Below the pieces are notes generated by a model. The model searched no databases, was not told the DNA's origin, and worked only from the letters and a program-made list of their open reading frames with translations. Positions 39,096-48,560 of a stretch of DNA of 64,000 nt are shown piece by piece; positions within the stretch are counted from its first letter, which is position 1, and each line of letters starts with the position of its first letter. The translations under genes and the position numbers were made by a program. This stretch comes from Chloroflexota bacterium (GTDB lineage: Bacteria; Chloroflexota; UBA11872): contig JAJDVX010000033.1 of NCBI GenBank assembly GCA_022825895.1, positions 62,001 to 126,000 of the forward strand, read 5' to 3'.

Positions 39096-41455
39096 GCACG
39101 GATATCGAGACGGCATTCCATTCGTCGCTCGACCGCCTGCTGCGCGGCGAAGCGACGCTGGACGCGTGCGTGGCGGACTACCCGGAGCACCAGGAGCGGC
39201 TTCGCGACCTGCTGGTTGTGGCGCTTGATCTGCAGGCGCTGACGCCGCTGCCGCTCGACCGGCCGGCGGTGGAGCGCGGCGCGCGCCTGATCGACGAGGA
39301 GCTTCAGCATCTGCGCGCCCGGCTGGACCGGCAGCCTGAGCCCGCCAGCGCCTGGGAGCGTCTCACCTGGTGGTTCCCGCGCTTCATGCCGGTCCGCATG
39401 GCCGGTCTGGCGGCGGCCTTCGCCATCGCACTGGTCGCCTACGGCGGCGTGACCCTGGCCGCCGTGAACAGCGGGCCGGATAGCGCCCTGTACGGGTACC
39501 GACTCACCCTGGAGGAGCTGCGGATCGGCTTCGCCTCGAATGAGGAGAAGGCGTATTTGTACCTGGACACGGCCGAACAGCGGTTGCGCGAAATCGAATC
39601 GGCGGCCGGCGCCGGCGACACCGTGGCGGTGACCCGCGCCAGCACCGCGTACGAGGAGGTTGTGCGCAAGGGCGTGGACGTGCTGGGCACCGTGGCCCGC
39701 GACACCGAGCCGGGCGCGGAGCGCACGGGGGACGTAGCCGAGGACTACCGCCGGCGCCTGGCCGAGCACGACACGAGGTTCAACTCGCTCACGCACTCGG
39801 CCGCGGAGGCGCAACGCGCTCCAATTACGCGGGCGCAATCGCTGGCGCAGGCCGGCTTGCAGGACGTGCATAGCGGGCCGATCCTCGCCGCCGCGCCTAC
39901 CGCGGCGCCCGATCCGGGGCTGACGCCCACGGTGACCATACCGGCGACGCTTGCCATCTCGAGTCCCGCGCCTACCGCGGTTCCCACGGCGCCGGTGACA
40001 CCAGCGCCGACGCCGGCACCCGCGACTCCGACTCCGACTCCAACGCCGGAGGTCACGCCCGCGCCCACGCCCACGGCCACACCCGTCCCGGCCATCGATG
40101 TGACGGGCAGCGCCGTGGTGGTGACGGGCGACCTGTTTTCCGTGACCGATGGCACGGTGGTCGTCGCGGGGATAACGATCACGCGGGGCGACGCGGCGGC
40201 GGTGGAGGCCGTGCCCCTGGCGTCACGCGTTCGGGCCGAAGCGCAGGTTGAAGGCGACGGCAGCCTGAAGCTGGTTGGCCTGGCCATCGCGCACGCCGAG
40301 GCCGAGGCGGACAGCCAGCCCACCGCGACGCCCGACCCCACGCCGAGCCCGGGCCCCACCGCGACGGAGGGAACGGCAACGCCGGAGGCCACGGCGACCG
40401 CAACTCCGGCCGACGTCGAGTCGACCACGACGCCGGACGCCTCGCCCACCGCGGAGCCGACGGCGAGCGAGAGCCCACCGGCCTCGGACGCCTCGCCCAC
40501 GCCCACCGCGGCCGAGGGCGAGACCACGACGACGACGGAAGCGACGGTCACCGAGTCGCCGACGCCGGACGCCTCGCCCACGCCAACGGCGACCGAAGGC
40601 GAGCCGACCGCGACTCCGGCGACCATGCCTTCCACGGAGCCTACGCCAACGCAGCCTCCGCCCGACGTCTCACCGACGGCACCCGTTGTGGAAGGGACGC
40701 CGAGTCCAACGCCCGAGGCGACGCCCAGCCCCGAAGCGACCGCCGCGGATGGCACCCCGACACCGTCGGGCGAATCACAGCCAACGCCGGAGCCGGACGC
40801 CACAGCGACGCCGGCGGACGGTGCGCCGCCGCCGCCGACCGCGGATCAGACGCCCACGGAAATCCCGGCGTCGCCGACCCCAACTGAAGGCGAACCGACC
40901 ACGGCGTCGGAGACGCCAGCGCCGGAGCCGACGCCCGCGGAAAGCCAGCCAACGGCGGCGCCGCCGAGCACTCCGACGCCCGCGCCGATCGAGCCGGCGC
41001 CCCCGACGCTACAGGGCGTCTTGGTAGCGATCGATTCCTTCAGCGTTCGCGCCGGGGGCATCGTTTTCAGCCGGCCGCTGGATACGCCCCTGGTGCTGCG
41101 CGGCCAGATGGCGCCAGGCGACATGGTGCTGGTGACGTTTGAATCGCTACGCGCGGCCTCGTCCTATGTCCTGGTGGCCAAGGAGGTCGCGACGGCACCA
41201 CCGCCGGACGGCCCGGTGGCCACGCGCTGGCAGGGCTTTGTGCGGGAACTCGGCGAGGACGCGCTCACGCTCAACGGCGTCCGCGTTCAGGTTCCGCCGG
41301 AGGCCCGCGAGGAAGACGTGTGGGCAGGGCTGGAGGACGGCGCCCTGGTCGAGATTGAACTCAGCGACGCGGTCGAGCCGTCGGCGGCCGCGATCCGACG
41401 CGTGGGGTCAGCCGCCCAGTCGTTCAGCAACCTGGCGCTGGCGCCGTTCGGCTAA
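39092..41455 (+). CDS. Membrane protein with DUF5667 and DUF5666 domains and long Thr/Pro/Glu-rich linkers, sigma-factor partner
   Basis: This 787-residue protein starts with GTG inside the sigma gene's stop. Residues 1-80 form a cytoplasmic helical part (LDRLLRGEATLDACVADYPE), a membrane helix follows (PVRMAGLAAAFAIALVAYGG), then a DUF5667 region (SGPDSALYGYRLTLEELRIG, EEKAYLYLDTAEQRLREIES). A DUF5666-like domain (IDVTGSAVVVTGDLFSVTDG) is followed by some 230 residues of TPTPEAT-type repeats and a final beta domain (LQGVLVAIDSFSVRAGGIVF). Gene coupling to an ECF sigma factor implies an anti-sigma or signal-sensing role, though no HxxxCxxC zinc motif is seen. The long linker would span the cell envelope. 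Confidence 0.8.
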   Translation: MSTDIETAFHSSLDRLLRGEATLDACVADYPEHQERLRDLLVVALDLQALTPLPLDRPAVERGARLIDEELQHLRARLDRQPEPASAWERLTWWFPRFMPVRMAGLAAAFAIALVAYGGVTLAAVNSGPDSALYGYRLTLEELRIGFASNEEKAYLYLDTAEQRLREIESAAGAGDTVAVTRASTAYEEVVRKGVDVLGTVARDTEPGAERTGDVAEDYRRRLAEHDTRFNSLTHSAAEAQRAPITRAQSLAQAGLQDVHSGPILAAAPTAAPDPGLTPTVTIPATLAISSPAPTAVPTAPVTPAPTPAPATPTPTPTPEVTPAPTPTATPVPAIDVTGSAVVVTGDLFSVTDGTVVVAGITITRGDAAAVEAVPLASRVRAEAQVEGDGSLKLVGLAIAHAEAEADSQPTATPDPTPSPGPTATEGTATPEATATATPADVESTTTPDASPTAEPTASESPPASDASPTPTAAEGETTTTTEATVTESPTPDASPTPTATEGEPTATPATMPSTEPTPTQPPPDVSPTAPVVEGTPSPTPEATPSPEATAADGTPTPSGESQPTPEPDATATPADGAPPPPTADQTPTEIPASPTPTEGEPTTASETPAPEPTPAESQPTAAPPSTPTPAPIEPAPPTLQGVLVAIDSFSVRAGGIVFSRPLDTPLVLRGQMAPGDMVLVTFESLRAASSYVLVAKEVATAPPPDGPVATRWQGFVRELGEDALTLNGVRVQVPPEAREEDVWAGLEDGALVEIELSDAVEPSAAAIRRVGSAAQSFSNLALAPFG

Positions 41456-41470
41456 GGGCGACGCCGTCGC

Positions 41471-42580
41471 TCAGGCCAGCACAATCAGGTGCGGCGGCGC
41501 CCACATGCGCCAGCCGGCCCGCGTGGCGTCAAGCCCAAACAGCTGGCGCGGGGTCAGTACCGGCGAATCCGAGAAGCGCGGCGCGTACTTGTTGTGCTGG
41601 AAGATCTTGATGCCGCGCCACTGCAGGTGCGGATAGGCCTCGGGATTGGTGATGGCGTTGTACTTGAGAATCTTGGCGTCGGGACTGCCAAAGCCGTCGG
41701 CATCCAGCACCAGGTCGACTTCGGGGAAGACTTCCAGGTTCCGCTTGCCATAGACCATTGACCACGAGTCCGACAGTTCGTCGACGAACTGGTGGATGAT
41801 CATGATCTTCTTGTGCGACAGCTGCTCGCTGCGCACGTAGTCGGCCAGGATGCGCTGGGCGTCGTTGATGGCCTGGGCCGAGAGCCAGCCGATCGGATGG
41901 CCCGGCATGTCCTGGTCCGGCCGGGTGGCGAATTCGGGATCGAGCGCGATGTGCACGTTGGGGTAGGCCATGTAGCCCTTGTCGATCATGCGGCGCACGA
42001 AGAATGACGGCGACAGCCGGCCCATCTGCGCGTCCAGCACGACCCCCATGCCGCGCTCCTGGGCCGGCAGGATGTAGTCGTTGACCAGGTCAACGCCGGA
42101 GCCGTCCAGGAAGATCAGGCATGAGTCGTCCGCGCCCTGGCAGGGACGCGCCAGGGCGTAGATCAGGTGGGGCGCCACGGTTACCGGGGCCTGGGCCAAC
42201 TCCTCGGTGGCCTGGACCCAGGGCGCGATGTTGCGTTCGAGTTCGTCGAACGAATTCAGGTCACCCAGCAGCCCCAGGATCGGGGCCACGCCGAAGCTGC
42301 GACCGTAGACCGTAATGACGGGCGACGACTTGACGATCGAGCGCGGTGCGTCCGTGAATGGCGTGACCGGAAGGTCCAACTCGTCCAGGGTCGGGGCCCG
42401 AGGGACCTGAAACGGCGGTTGCGCGTCGGCGATATCGGGTTGACCGGGCGGCGGCGCAACGGGTGGCGAATCCGACCCGGCGGCATGCACAGCGGTGGCC
42501 AGCCCCCCTAGTGTTGTGCCTGCCGTGCCTCCCGCCAGCAGCCTCAGGCTTTGCCTGAGAAAACTACGACGCCCACGCAT
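41471..42580 (-). CDS. Tat-exported protein of unknown function
   Basis: This 369-residue protein begins MRGRRSFLRQSLRLLAGGTA, a twin-arginine signal with RRSFLR and a Gly/Ala-rich hydrophobic helix, cleaved near HAAG. The mature part has FGVAPILGLLGDLNSFDELE, LIFLDGSGVDLVNDYILPAQ, GMGVVLDAQMGRLSPSFFVR and IHQFVDELSDSWSMVYG. I recognise no family with confidence. A TIM-barrel-like distribution of motifs ending in LVLDADGFG is possible. A TATGAT -10-like hexamer (minus strand, 42592-42597) lies 12 bases upstream, in an AT-rich patch. Confidence 0.6.
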   Translation of the reverse strand: MRGRRSFLRQSLRLLAGGTAGTTLGGLATAVHAAGSDSPPVAPPPGQPDIADAQPPFQVPRAPTLDELDLPVTPFTDAPRSIVKSSPVITVYGRSFGVAPILGLLGDLNSFDELERNIAPWVQATEELAQAPVTVAPHLIYALARPCQGADDSCLIFLDGSGVDLVNDYILPAQERGMGVVLDAQMGRLSPSFFVRRMIDKGYMAYPNVHIALDPEFATRPDQDMPGHPIGWLSAQAINDAQRILADYVRSEQLSHKKIMIIHQFVDELSDSWSMVYGKRNLEVFPEVDLVLDADGFGSPDAKILKYNAITNPEAYPHLQWRGIKIFQHNKYAPRFSDSPVLTPRQLFGLDATRAGWRMWAPPHLIVLA

Positions 42581-42701
42581 GGCTTGACTCGATCATAGCA
42601 CGACTAATTTACAGAAGACACATTTTACGAAACTTTTGTAATGCCAGCGAACCGCCCGACCAGGAGTGAAGCTCGCAGGGGCGCCCGCCGGGCCGGCGCC
42701 G

Positions 42702-43796
42702 TCAGTCGTAGCTGGTGATGGTCTCGCGCCGGTCTGCGTGCCGCTCCAGGGCCAGGGCAATCAGGCGGTCCAGAAGCTCGCGGGAACCGAGGCCGCTGGC
42801 CCGCCACAGCTTGGGGAACTGGCTGATCTCGGTAAACCCGGGGATGGTGTTGATCTCGTTCAGCACTACGTCATAGGTCTCGCCGTCGACCAGGAAGTCC
42901 ACGCGGGCGAAGCCGGCGCAGTCGATGGCGCGGAAGGCCTCAACCGCCATCCGCCGGATGCGCGCGGCCAAATCGTCCGGAATGTCTGCCGGAATGCACT
43001 CCTGTGACGTGTCGTCCAGGTACTTGGCGTTGTAGTCGTAGAACTCGTTGCCGGGGATAATCTCGCCGCAGACGGAGGCTTCGGGCTCGTCGTTGCCCAG
43101 CACGCTGACCTCGATCTCGCGGGCGTTTGGAATGCCGGCCTCCACGATCAGCCGGCGGTCGTACCTGGCCGCCAGGTCCATGGCCGGGCCCAGTTCGTCC
43201 GCGTTGTGGGCCTTGCTGACGCCGACGCTGCTGCCCAGGTTGCAGGGCTTGGTGAAGACCGGGTACCCCAGGTCCGACTCGATCCGGGCCCGGATCGAGT
43301 CCGGATCGGCCCGCCAGGCACGGCGCGTAAAGACGCGGGACGGCGACACCGGGATGCCGTGGGCGTGCAGCACGCGCTTCTGGATGTCCTTGTCCATGCC
43401 GACCGCGGAGCCGGTGACGCCGGCGCCTACGTAGGCCACGTCGGCCAGGTCCAGCAGTCCCTGAATCGTCCCGTCCTCGCCATAGGTGCCGTGCAGCACC
43501 GGGAATACGACGTCCAACGGCGTATCGAGCGCGCCGGCGGGAGGTTCGGGCATGCGCGTGGGCAGGCTGACCGGCGCCTGGGCGGGTTGGGTCTCGGGCT
43601 CCACGGCGCCTTCCAGGAGCGGCATTGGATCGTCGTCCAGCAGCCACTCGCCGGTCTTGGTGATGCCGATCGGCCGGACCTCGTACTTCTCAGGGTCCAG
43701 CGACTCCAGCACGAACCGCGCCGAACGGAGGGATACCTCGTGTTCGCCGGAGCGGCCGCCGAAGAGCACGCCCACCCGGAGCTTTCGTTTAGCCAT
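42702..43796 (-). CDS. ddl: D-alanine--D-alanine ligase
   Basis: This 364-residue protein shows the ATP-grasp ligase pattern: VLFGGRSGEHEVSLRSARF at the start, AYVGAGVTGSAVGMDKDIQK, VFTKPCNLGSSVGVSKAHNA, EFYDYNAKYLDDTSQECIPA and FARVDFLVDGETYDVVLNEI ending in NTIPGFTEISQFP. YNAKY is typical of DdlA-type enzymes making D-Ala-D-Ala for peptidoglycan. Its start shares a base with the stop of pyrE (TGATG at 43794-43798), so they are co-transcribed. No vancomycin-resistance features are seen. Confidence 0.95.
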   Translation of the reverse strand: MAKRKLRVGVLFGGRSGEHEVSLRSARFVLESLDPEKYEVRPIGITKTGEWLLDDDPMPLLEGAVEPETQPAQAPVSLPTRMPEPPAGALDTPLDVVFPVLHGTYGEDGTIQGLLDLADVAYVGAGVTGSAVGMDKDIQKRVLHAHGIPVSPSRVFTRRAWRADPDSIRARIESDLGYPVFTKPCNLGSSVGVSKAHNADELGPAMDLAARYDRRLIVEAGIPNAREIEVSVLGNDEPEASVCGEIIPGNEFYDYNAKYLDDTSQECIPADIPDDLAARIRRMAVEAFRAIDCAGFARVDFLVDGETYDVVLNEINTIPGFTEISQFPKLWRASGLGSRELLDRLIALALERHADRRETITSYD

Positions 43797-44344
43797 CAGG
43801 TCTTCAGGCCCAGGGTGGTGCTGGTGAACAGGGCCTCGAACTGGAAGCCCGCGTCGGCCATGGCTTCTGCGGCGCCTTCCTCGCGATCGACCACCACCAG
43901 GACTAGCGACACGTTGGCGCCGCTCTCACGCAGGGCAATCGCCGATTCGATGGCCTGGCCGCCGGTGGTGACGACGTCCTCGATCAGGACGATGTTCTCG
44001 TCCTGGTGCAGGATGCCCTCGAACCGTCGCTCGGTGCCGTAGGACTTGGATTCGCCCCGGACCAGCACGCTGGGTAGCCCTGTCTCAAGCGAGACCGCCG
44101 TGGCGAGCGGCACCGCGCCGAGTTCAGGTCCGGCCACGCGCTGGGTGTCGGCCGGCAACCGCGCGGCCAGCGCCTGACCGATGTCGCGCAACAGGGAGGG
44201 CTCGGTCGTGAAGCGGTACTTGTCCAGATAGTAGCGGCTGCGCCGGCCGGAACGAAGGACGAAATCGCCTTCCAGGTACGCCGCGTCAACGATGCGTGCA
44301 GCCAGCGAGGCCGTGTCAATGCTGGCTAGAGTTTCGGCGCCCAC
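43796..44344 (-). CDS. pyrE: Orotate phosphoribosyltransferase
   Basis: I start this 182-residue protein at GTG (44344), giving MGAETLASIDTASLAARIVD; the long upstream extension of the ORF looks non-coding. Family marks are FVLRSGRRSRYYLDKYRFTT and VAGPELGAVPLATAVSLETG, and the PRPP-binding loop is IVLIEDVVTTGGQAIESAIA. The enzyme joins orotate and PRPP in pyrimidine biosynthesis. It overlaps ddl by a base (TGATG), an unusual pairing in one operon. Confidence 0.93.
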   Translation of the reverse strand: MGAETLASIDTASLAARIVDAAYLEGDFVLRSGRRSRYYLDKYRFTTEPSLLRDIGQALAARLPADTQRVAGPELGAVPLATAVSLETGLPSVLVRGESKSYGTERRFEGILHQDENIVLIEDVVTTGGQAIESAIALRESGANVSLVLVVVDREEGAAEAMADAGFQFEALFTSTTLGLKT

Positions 44345-44437
44345 GGTCTCAGCGTAGCAGTCCGGGAGGTCAGGGCTTGCGGCGGCTGCCCGAAGCCGTT
44401 CACCATGAGGCGGCAACGGCGGGCCGGCAGGCGGCGA

Positions 44438-45391
44438 ATGCGACAGGCGCTGATTTTTGGAATCACGGGTTACGCCGGCAGCGCGCTGGCCCGGCATCTC
44501 GTGCAACAGGGCTGGGGGGTGCGCGGGATCGGCCGCAGCGAATCGGCCGCAAGCGACCTGGAATCCCTTGGCGTCGAGGTCGAAATCGCCGACGTCGGCG
44601 AGCCCGAGGAGCTCGAGAGCCTGGGACGGCCGGACGACCACGTCTTCTACCTGGTGGGCAGTATCAGCGGCCACCCGGACTGGACGGAACGGGTGGGGCT
44701 GGACGGCGTGGTTAACGCAGAGGCCGCGCTGGCCGACACCGGCATCGCCTCGTTCGTGCTGGTGCAGACGCTGGCCGTCTATGGCCGGGGCTCGGACGAA
44801 ACCATCACGGAAGACACGCCCACGCAGCCGAACTCCCAGCTTGGGCGGATCAGCCTGAGGGCCGAGCAACATCTGCGCGACGCCCTGCGCAAGCGAGAGT
44901 TTCCGGCCCGCTTTGTGCGTGCCGGAACGATCTACGGACCGGGCCGTCGCACGGTCGACGCGCTGCGCAACAAGCGCCTGCGCATGCTGGGTGGCGGGGA
45001 GAACCTGTCCAGCCGCATCCACGTGGACGACCTGGCGACGGTCCTGGCGGCGGTCGCCGAGCGCGGCCGCTCGGGTGAGGTCTACCTGGCGGTGGACGAC
45101 CAACCGATCAGCATGGCGGCGTACTTCGACTACCTGGCCGACCTAGCCCACGTGCCGGCGCCGGGATCGACGCCGAAGTGGCTGGCGCGGGCGATGATTG
45201 CGGGATTCGGACTCACGTCGAAGCTAACCAAGGGCCATGCCCCCTTGGGACACAACTTGTATATGCTCGTCACCGGCAATTACGCCTGCTCCAGCCGGAA
45301 GATTCGCAGCGAGCTTGAGGTCGAGTTGACCTACCCGACCTATGTGGAAGGCGTGGAAAGCCTGCTCGCCGACGAGGACGAGGATGCGTAG
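44438..45391 (+). CDS. NAD-dependent epimerase/dehydratase-like SDR
   Basis: From the ATG at 44438 this protein has 317 residues: MRQALIFGITGYAGSALARH provides the Rossmann start; an ATG at 44405 would add eleven basic residues. GRPDDHVFYLVGSISGHPDW and LAVYGRGSDETITED follow, and the pattern FVRAGTIYGPGRRTVD with SRIHVDDLATVLAAVAE is seen in atypical SDR proteins. The usual YxxxK is replaced by a less clear region, so catalysis is uncertain. The C-terminal part ends with VELTYPTYVEGVESLL. Function unknown. Confidence 0.8.
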   Translation: MRQALIFGITGYAGSALARHLVQQGWGVRGIGRSESAASDLESLGVEVEIADVGEPEELESLGRPDDHVFYLVGSISGHPDWTERVGLDGVVNAEAALADTGIASFVLVQTLAVYGRGSDETITEDTPTQPNSQLGRISLRAEQHLRDALRKREFPARFVRAGTIYGPGRRTVDALRNKRLRMLGGGENLSSRIHVDDLATVLAAVAERGRSGEVYLAVDDQPISMAAYFDYLADLAHVPAPGSTPKWLARAMIAGFGLTSKLTKGHAPLGHNLYMLVTGNYACSSRKIRSELEVELTYPTYVEGVESLLADEDEDA

Positions 45392-45412
45392 CTGCCGCCG
45401 CCGGAGCCGCCC

Positions 45413-47209
45413 GTGACGGTCGAAATCGCCTTCGTCCTCGTGGTCACGCTGGTTGCCCTGGTGCTGCTGGCGTTGGGGCGCATTCCGCCGGACCTGATTG
45501 CCTTCGGCGTCCTGCTGACCCTGTTCTTTGGGCGGGTCATCACGGTGGAACAGGCGCTGAGCGGCTTCTCCAACCAGGCGGTCATCGCCGTCGGGGCGAT
45601 CCTGGTCATCAGCACGGCCCTCACGGCCACAGGCGTGGCCGCCCATATTGGCGTCTGGATACGGCGCGTGGCCGGGCAGAGTGAGGTCCGGCTTATCGCG
45701 CTCACCATGGCCAGCGTGGCGGTGCTCTCGGCCTTCATGAACTCCGTGGGCGCATGCGCCGTGTTGCTGCCGGCCGTCGTTGCCGCCGCGCGCGAGATGG
45801 ACACGCCAGTCTCGCGTGTGCTGATGCCGCTGGCCTTCGGGTCGTTGCTGGGCGCCATGCTCACGCTGGTTGGCACGCCATCCAACATCCTCACCAGCAG
45901 CGTCCTGGAGCAGGCCGGCTACGAGCCCTTGGGGCTTTTCGAGTTTGCCCCGTTCGGTGGCCTGGCGATGGCGCTCGGCATCGGGCTGGTGGTGCTCACG
46001 CGCCGCCGACTGCTGCCGCAGCGGAGCAGCGGGACGCAGGCGGCCGGGGCGGGCGTGGAGCACCAAGCCTACCGGCTGGAGGAGCGTCTGTTCGAAGCGG
46101 TGGTTCCGGAGGACAGTCAGTTGGTTGGCCAGAGCCTGCTGGCTGCCGGCATCGGCGAAGCCTTCGGCATCGCGGTGCTCGCGATTGAACGCAAGGGCGT
46201 CGTCGCGGCCGCACCACGGCCGTCCGAGATACTTCAGGCTGGGGACTATCTGCTGCTCGCGGCGCAGGAAGACGATGTCGCCCGCGTGCGCGAGGTGCAT
46301 GCGCTGCAAGTCCAGGACAGCAAGCGGCTGGGCGCCGACGCGCTGCGCAGCGCCACGCTCACCATGGCCGAGATCGTGCTGCGGCCGCGGTCGGACATGG
46401 TCGGCCAGAGCCTGGCGGAGATTGACTTTCGCGACCGTCACGGAGCGAACGTGCTCGGTATCTGGCGCGATGGCCGGCCCAGGCGAACGCGACTGGCCAC
46501 CATGCCGCTGGAAGGCGGGGATGCGCTGCTGGTTCAGGGCCCGCCCATGGCCCTGCGCCAGCTCCGGGACTCGCAGGACTTCGTGGTGCTGACGGAGGAC
46601 GCGGAAACGGCGCCGCGTGGTCGCCGGGCGCCCGTGGCCGTGGGCATCCTGGTCCTCTTTGTCCTGGCGCTCATGCTGCAGCTGGCCCCGGTGGCGATCG
46701 TGGGCGTGGCCGCCGCCGCCGCCATGGCGCTGACCGGCTGCATCACGATGGAGGAAGCCCGGCGAGCCGTGGAGTGGCGCGCCATTCTCCTGATCGCGGC
46801 CATGCTGCCGCTGGCCGAGGCCATGCGAACCAGCGGCGCCGCCGCTTTTCTGGCCGAGCGTTCCACAGAAAGCCTGGGCGCGTTCGGCGCCCTGCCGGTG
46901 CTGGCCGGCGTGCTGTTGCTGACCTTCTTCTTCACCCACATCATGGGCAACCACGTCACGGCGGTGCTGATGGCGCCGCTGGCCATTGATGCCGCCGTGC
47001 GCATGGGCGCCGATCCGCGCATGTTCGCGCTGGGCGTCGCCCTGGCCGCCACTTCCGGCTTCGCCACCCCCTACGCCCACCCCGGCAACCTGCTCATCAT
47101 GGGCCCGGCCAATTACCGCTTTTCCGACTTCGTCCGCATGGGCCTCCCCCTCGGCCTCCTCACCCTCGCCGGCAGCTTCATCCTCCTGTCGCTGATCTTC
47201 GGCGTCTGA
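45413..47209 (+). CDS. SLC13/DASS-type anion permease with two RCK_C (TrkA-C) domains
   Basis: This 598-residue protein starts with GTG. Two blocks of about five membrane helices frame a central soluble part of about 200 residues holding two RCK_C-like domains: FEAVVPEDSQLVGQSLLAAG and EIVLRPRSDMVGQSLAEIDF. Transport-domain marks include MASVAVLSAFMNSVGACAVL and FGSLLGAMLTLVGTPSNILT with the SNxxT-type motif, and a repeated MGNHVTAVLMAPLAIDAAV. This is the arrangement of SLC13 permeases of the YfbS type, which carry dicarboxylates, sulfate or other anions. The RCK_C domains suggest regulation by a nucleotide or small ligand. Confidence 0.9.
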   Translation: MTVEIAFVLVVTLVALVLLALGRIPPDLIAFGVLLTLFFGRVITVEQALSGFSNQAVIAVGAILVISTALTATGVAAHIGVWIRRVAGQSEVRLIALTMASVAVLSAFMNSVGACAVLLPAVVAAAREMDTPVSRVLMPLAFGSLLGAMLTLVGTPSNILTSSVLEQAGYEPLGLFEFAPFGGLAMALGIGLVVLTRRRLLPQRSSGTQAAGAGVEHQAYRLEERLFEAVVPEDSQLVGQSLLAAGIGEAFGIAVLAIERKGVVAAAPRPSEILQAGDYLLLAAQEDDVARVREVHALQVQDSKRLGADALRSATLTMAEIVLRPRSDMVGQSLAEIDFRDRHGANVLGIWRDGRPRRTRLATMPLEGGDALLVQGPPMALRQLRDSQDFVVLTEDAETAPRGRRAPVAVGILVLFVLALMLQLAPVAIVGVAAAAAMALTGCITMEEARRAVEWRAILLIAAMLPLAEAMRTSGAAAFLAERSTESLGAFGALPVLAGVLLLTFFFTHIMGNHVTAVLMAPLAIDAAVRMGADPRMFALGVALAATSGFATPYAHPGNLLIMGPANYRFSDFVRMGLPLGLLTLAGSFILLSLIFGV

Positions 47210-47276
47210 GCAGGTGCCCGTTCGGTAGCCTTCCCCAAACACCCGCGACCAACCGATCCAGGAAAGGCCGGTTCCG

Positions 47277-48326
47277 GTGGTTCGAATAGCGATGCTTGGC
47301 AGCGGATTCGTCTGCGACTTCTACATGAATGCCCTGCGCTACGTGCCCGATCAGCGCGTGGTGGTGAATTTCTCGAAGACGGAGGCCAAGGCCCAGGACT
47401 TTGCGCAGCGCTGGCGGGTGCCCGAGTCGACCACCGACATGCAGGCCGCCATTGAGCGCGACGACGTGGACCTGGTGGTGGTGGGGTTGCCCAATTTCGT
47501 CCACCGCGACGCCTGCATCGCCGCCGCCGAGGCCGGCAAGGCGGTGGTCTGCACCAAGCCCCTCGGCCGCAATGCGCCGGAGGCGGCCGAGATCCTGCAG
47601 GCCGTCCGCCAGCACGGCGTCTTCAACGGCTACCTGGAAACCGAAGCCTTCATGCCCGACGTGCTGCGCGCCAAGCAGGCCGTTGACGACGGCGCCATCG
47701 GCAAAGTCCTCATCGTGCGCGCGCGCGAGGCCCACACCGGCTCCCACGCCAGCTACGCCTGGGACGCCTCCACCAGCGGCGGCGGACCCCTGCTGGGCAT
47801 GGGCGTGCACGCGGTGGCTGCCTGCCGCCTGTTCATCGGCAAGGATGTGATGCCGCAGGAGGTCATGTGCTGGGCGGACACCCTTGAGCACGACGTCCCC
47901 TTCGAGGACAACGCGGTGGCGCTGGTCCGCTTCGAAAACCGCTCCCTCGGGCAAATCGAAGCCGGCTGGAGCAATCACGGCGGCATGGACGTGCGCACCG
48001 AGATTTACGGCGAGGACGGCCTGATCCACATCGACGCCACCCACGGCGTGCCGATCAAGGCCTTCAGCCTGCACTCCATGGGCTACGTACAGGAAAAGGC
48101 CGACTCCGACACCGGCTGGACCTTTCCCCAGTCCGACGAAGCCTGGCAATACGGCTATCACGGCCAGATGTACCACTTCGTCCGCTGCCTGGAAGACGGC
48201 ACCCCGGCCGCCGAAGACTTCGAAGACGGCTACATCTCCAACGCCGTCATCGACGCCGCGTACCGCAGCGCCGAATCACGGCAGTGGGAGGCGGTGGATC
48301 TTTCGGGGCTATCGGCGAGCGGTTAG
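47277..48326 (+). CDS. Gfo/Idh/MocA family oxidoreductase (second copy)
   Basis: This 349-residue protein starts with GTG, preceded by AGGAAAGG. The N-terminal Rossmann fold is VRIAMLGSGFVCDFYMNALR; the motif AVVCTKPLGRNAPEAAEIL gives the K-P of the family, and GMGVHAVAACRLFIGKDVMP is near the active-site His. The C-domain has DNAVALVRFENRSLGQIEAG, ending AYRSAESRQWEAVDLSG. It is only distantly similar to the enzyme at 3277-4362. It stands alone between an anion permease and a small unknown gene, so no pathway can be named. Confidence 0.9.
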   Translation: MVRIAMLGSGFVCDFYMNALRYVPDQRVVVNFSKTEAKAQDFAQRWRVPESTTDMQAAIERDDVDLVVVGLPNFVHRDACIAAAEAGKAVVCTKPLGRNAPEAAEILQAVRQHGVFNGYLETEAFMPDVLRAKQAVDDGAIGKVLIVRAREAHTGSHASYAWDASTSGGGPLLGMGVHAVAACRLFIGKDVMPQEVMCWADTLEHDVPFEDNAVALVRFENRSLGQIEAGWSNHGGMDVRTEIYGEDGLIHIDATHGVPIKAFSLHSMGYVQEKADSDTGWTFPQSDEAWQYGYHGQMYHFVRCLEDGTPAAEDFEDGYISNAVIDAAYRSAESRQWEAVDLSGLSASG

Positions 48327-48414
48327 TGGCTGGTTGCCGGTTGAAAGTGAGCCAGAGCACTGACGCTGCTCGCTCGCCAAGTTGCGAGGGACAGTTCTCA
48401 CCCTCGGTGCGACC

Positions 48415-48434
48415 TCGACGCCGGAGTCGAGGCT
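48415..48434. terminator. Perfect stem-loop downstream of the MocA gene
   Basis: CCTCGAC-GCCGGA-GTCGAGG is a perfect 7-bp stem with a 6-base loop, about 90 bp after the stop at 48326. There is no T-run after it, so it is at best a weak or Rho-assisted terminator. The stretch 48327-48560 otherwise shows nothing recognised. Confidence 0.3.
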
Positions 48435-48560
48435 GAGCCTGCGTTCGGGACCTGAGGGCTATAATCTGATCTGAGTCGCAGGGGCCTCACCCCGATAACC
48501 GACTCGGGGATAGATGAGATGCGGCTGGCTGATGACCGGTCGCTGAGGAGGGATCCCCCG

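Noticed and set aside
40300..41000. Short direct repeats that might look like a CRISPR or satellite array
   Set aside because: They are codon-level repeats of a Thr-Pro-Glu-Ala linker inside a continuous coding frame, with no spacers of regular length.
42702..43796. D-Ala-D-Lac ligase of a vancomycin-resistance cluster
   Set aside because: The YNAKY-type active-site loop and housekeeping neighbour pyrE fit ordinary Ddl; no vanH, vanX or sensor genes are nearby.
45224..47242. Long minus-strand ORF (672 codons) opposite the SLC13 permease gene
   Set aside because: It is antisense to a clear membrane transporter, is extremely rich in Gly, His, Gln and Arg, and has no domain; typical shadow ORF in high-GC DNA.
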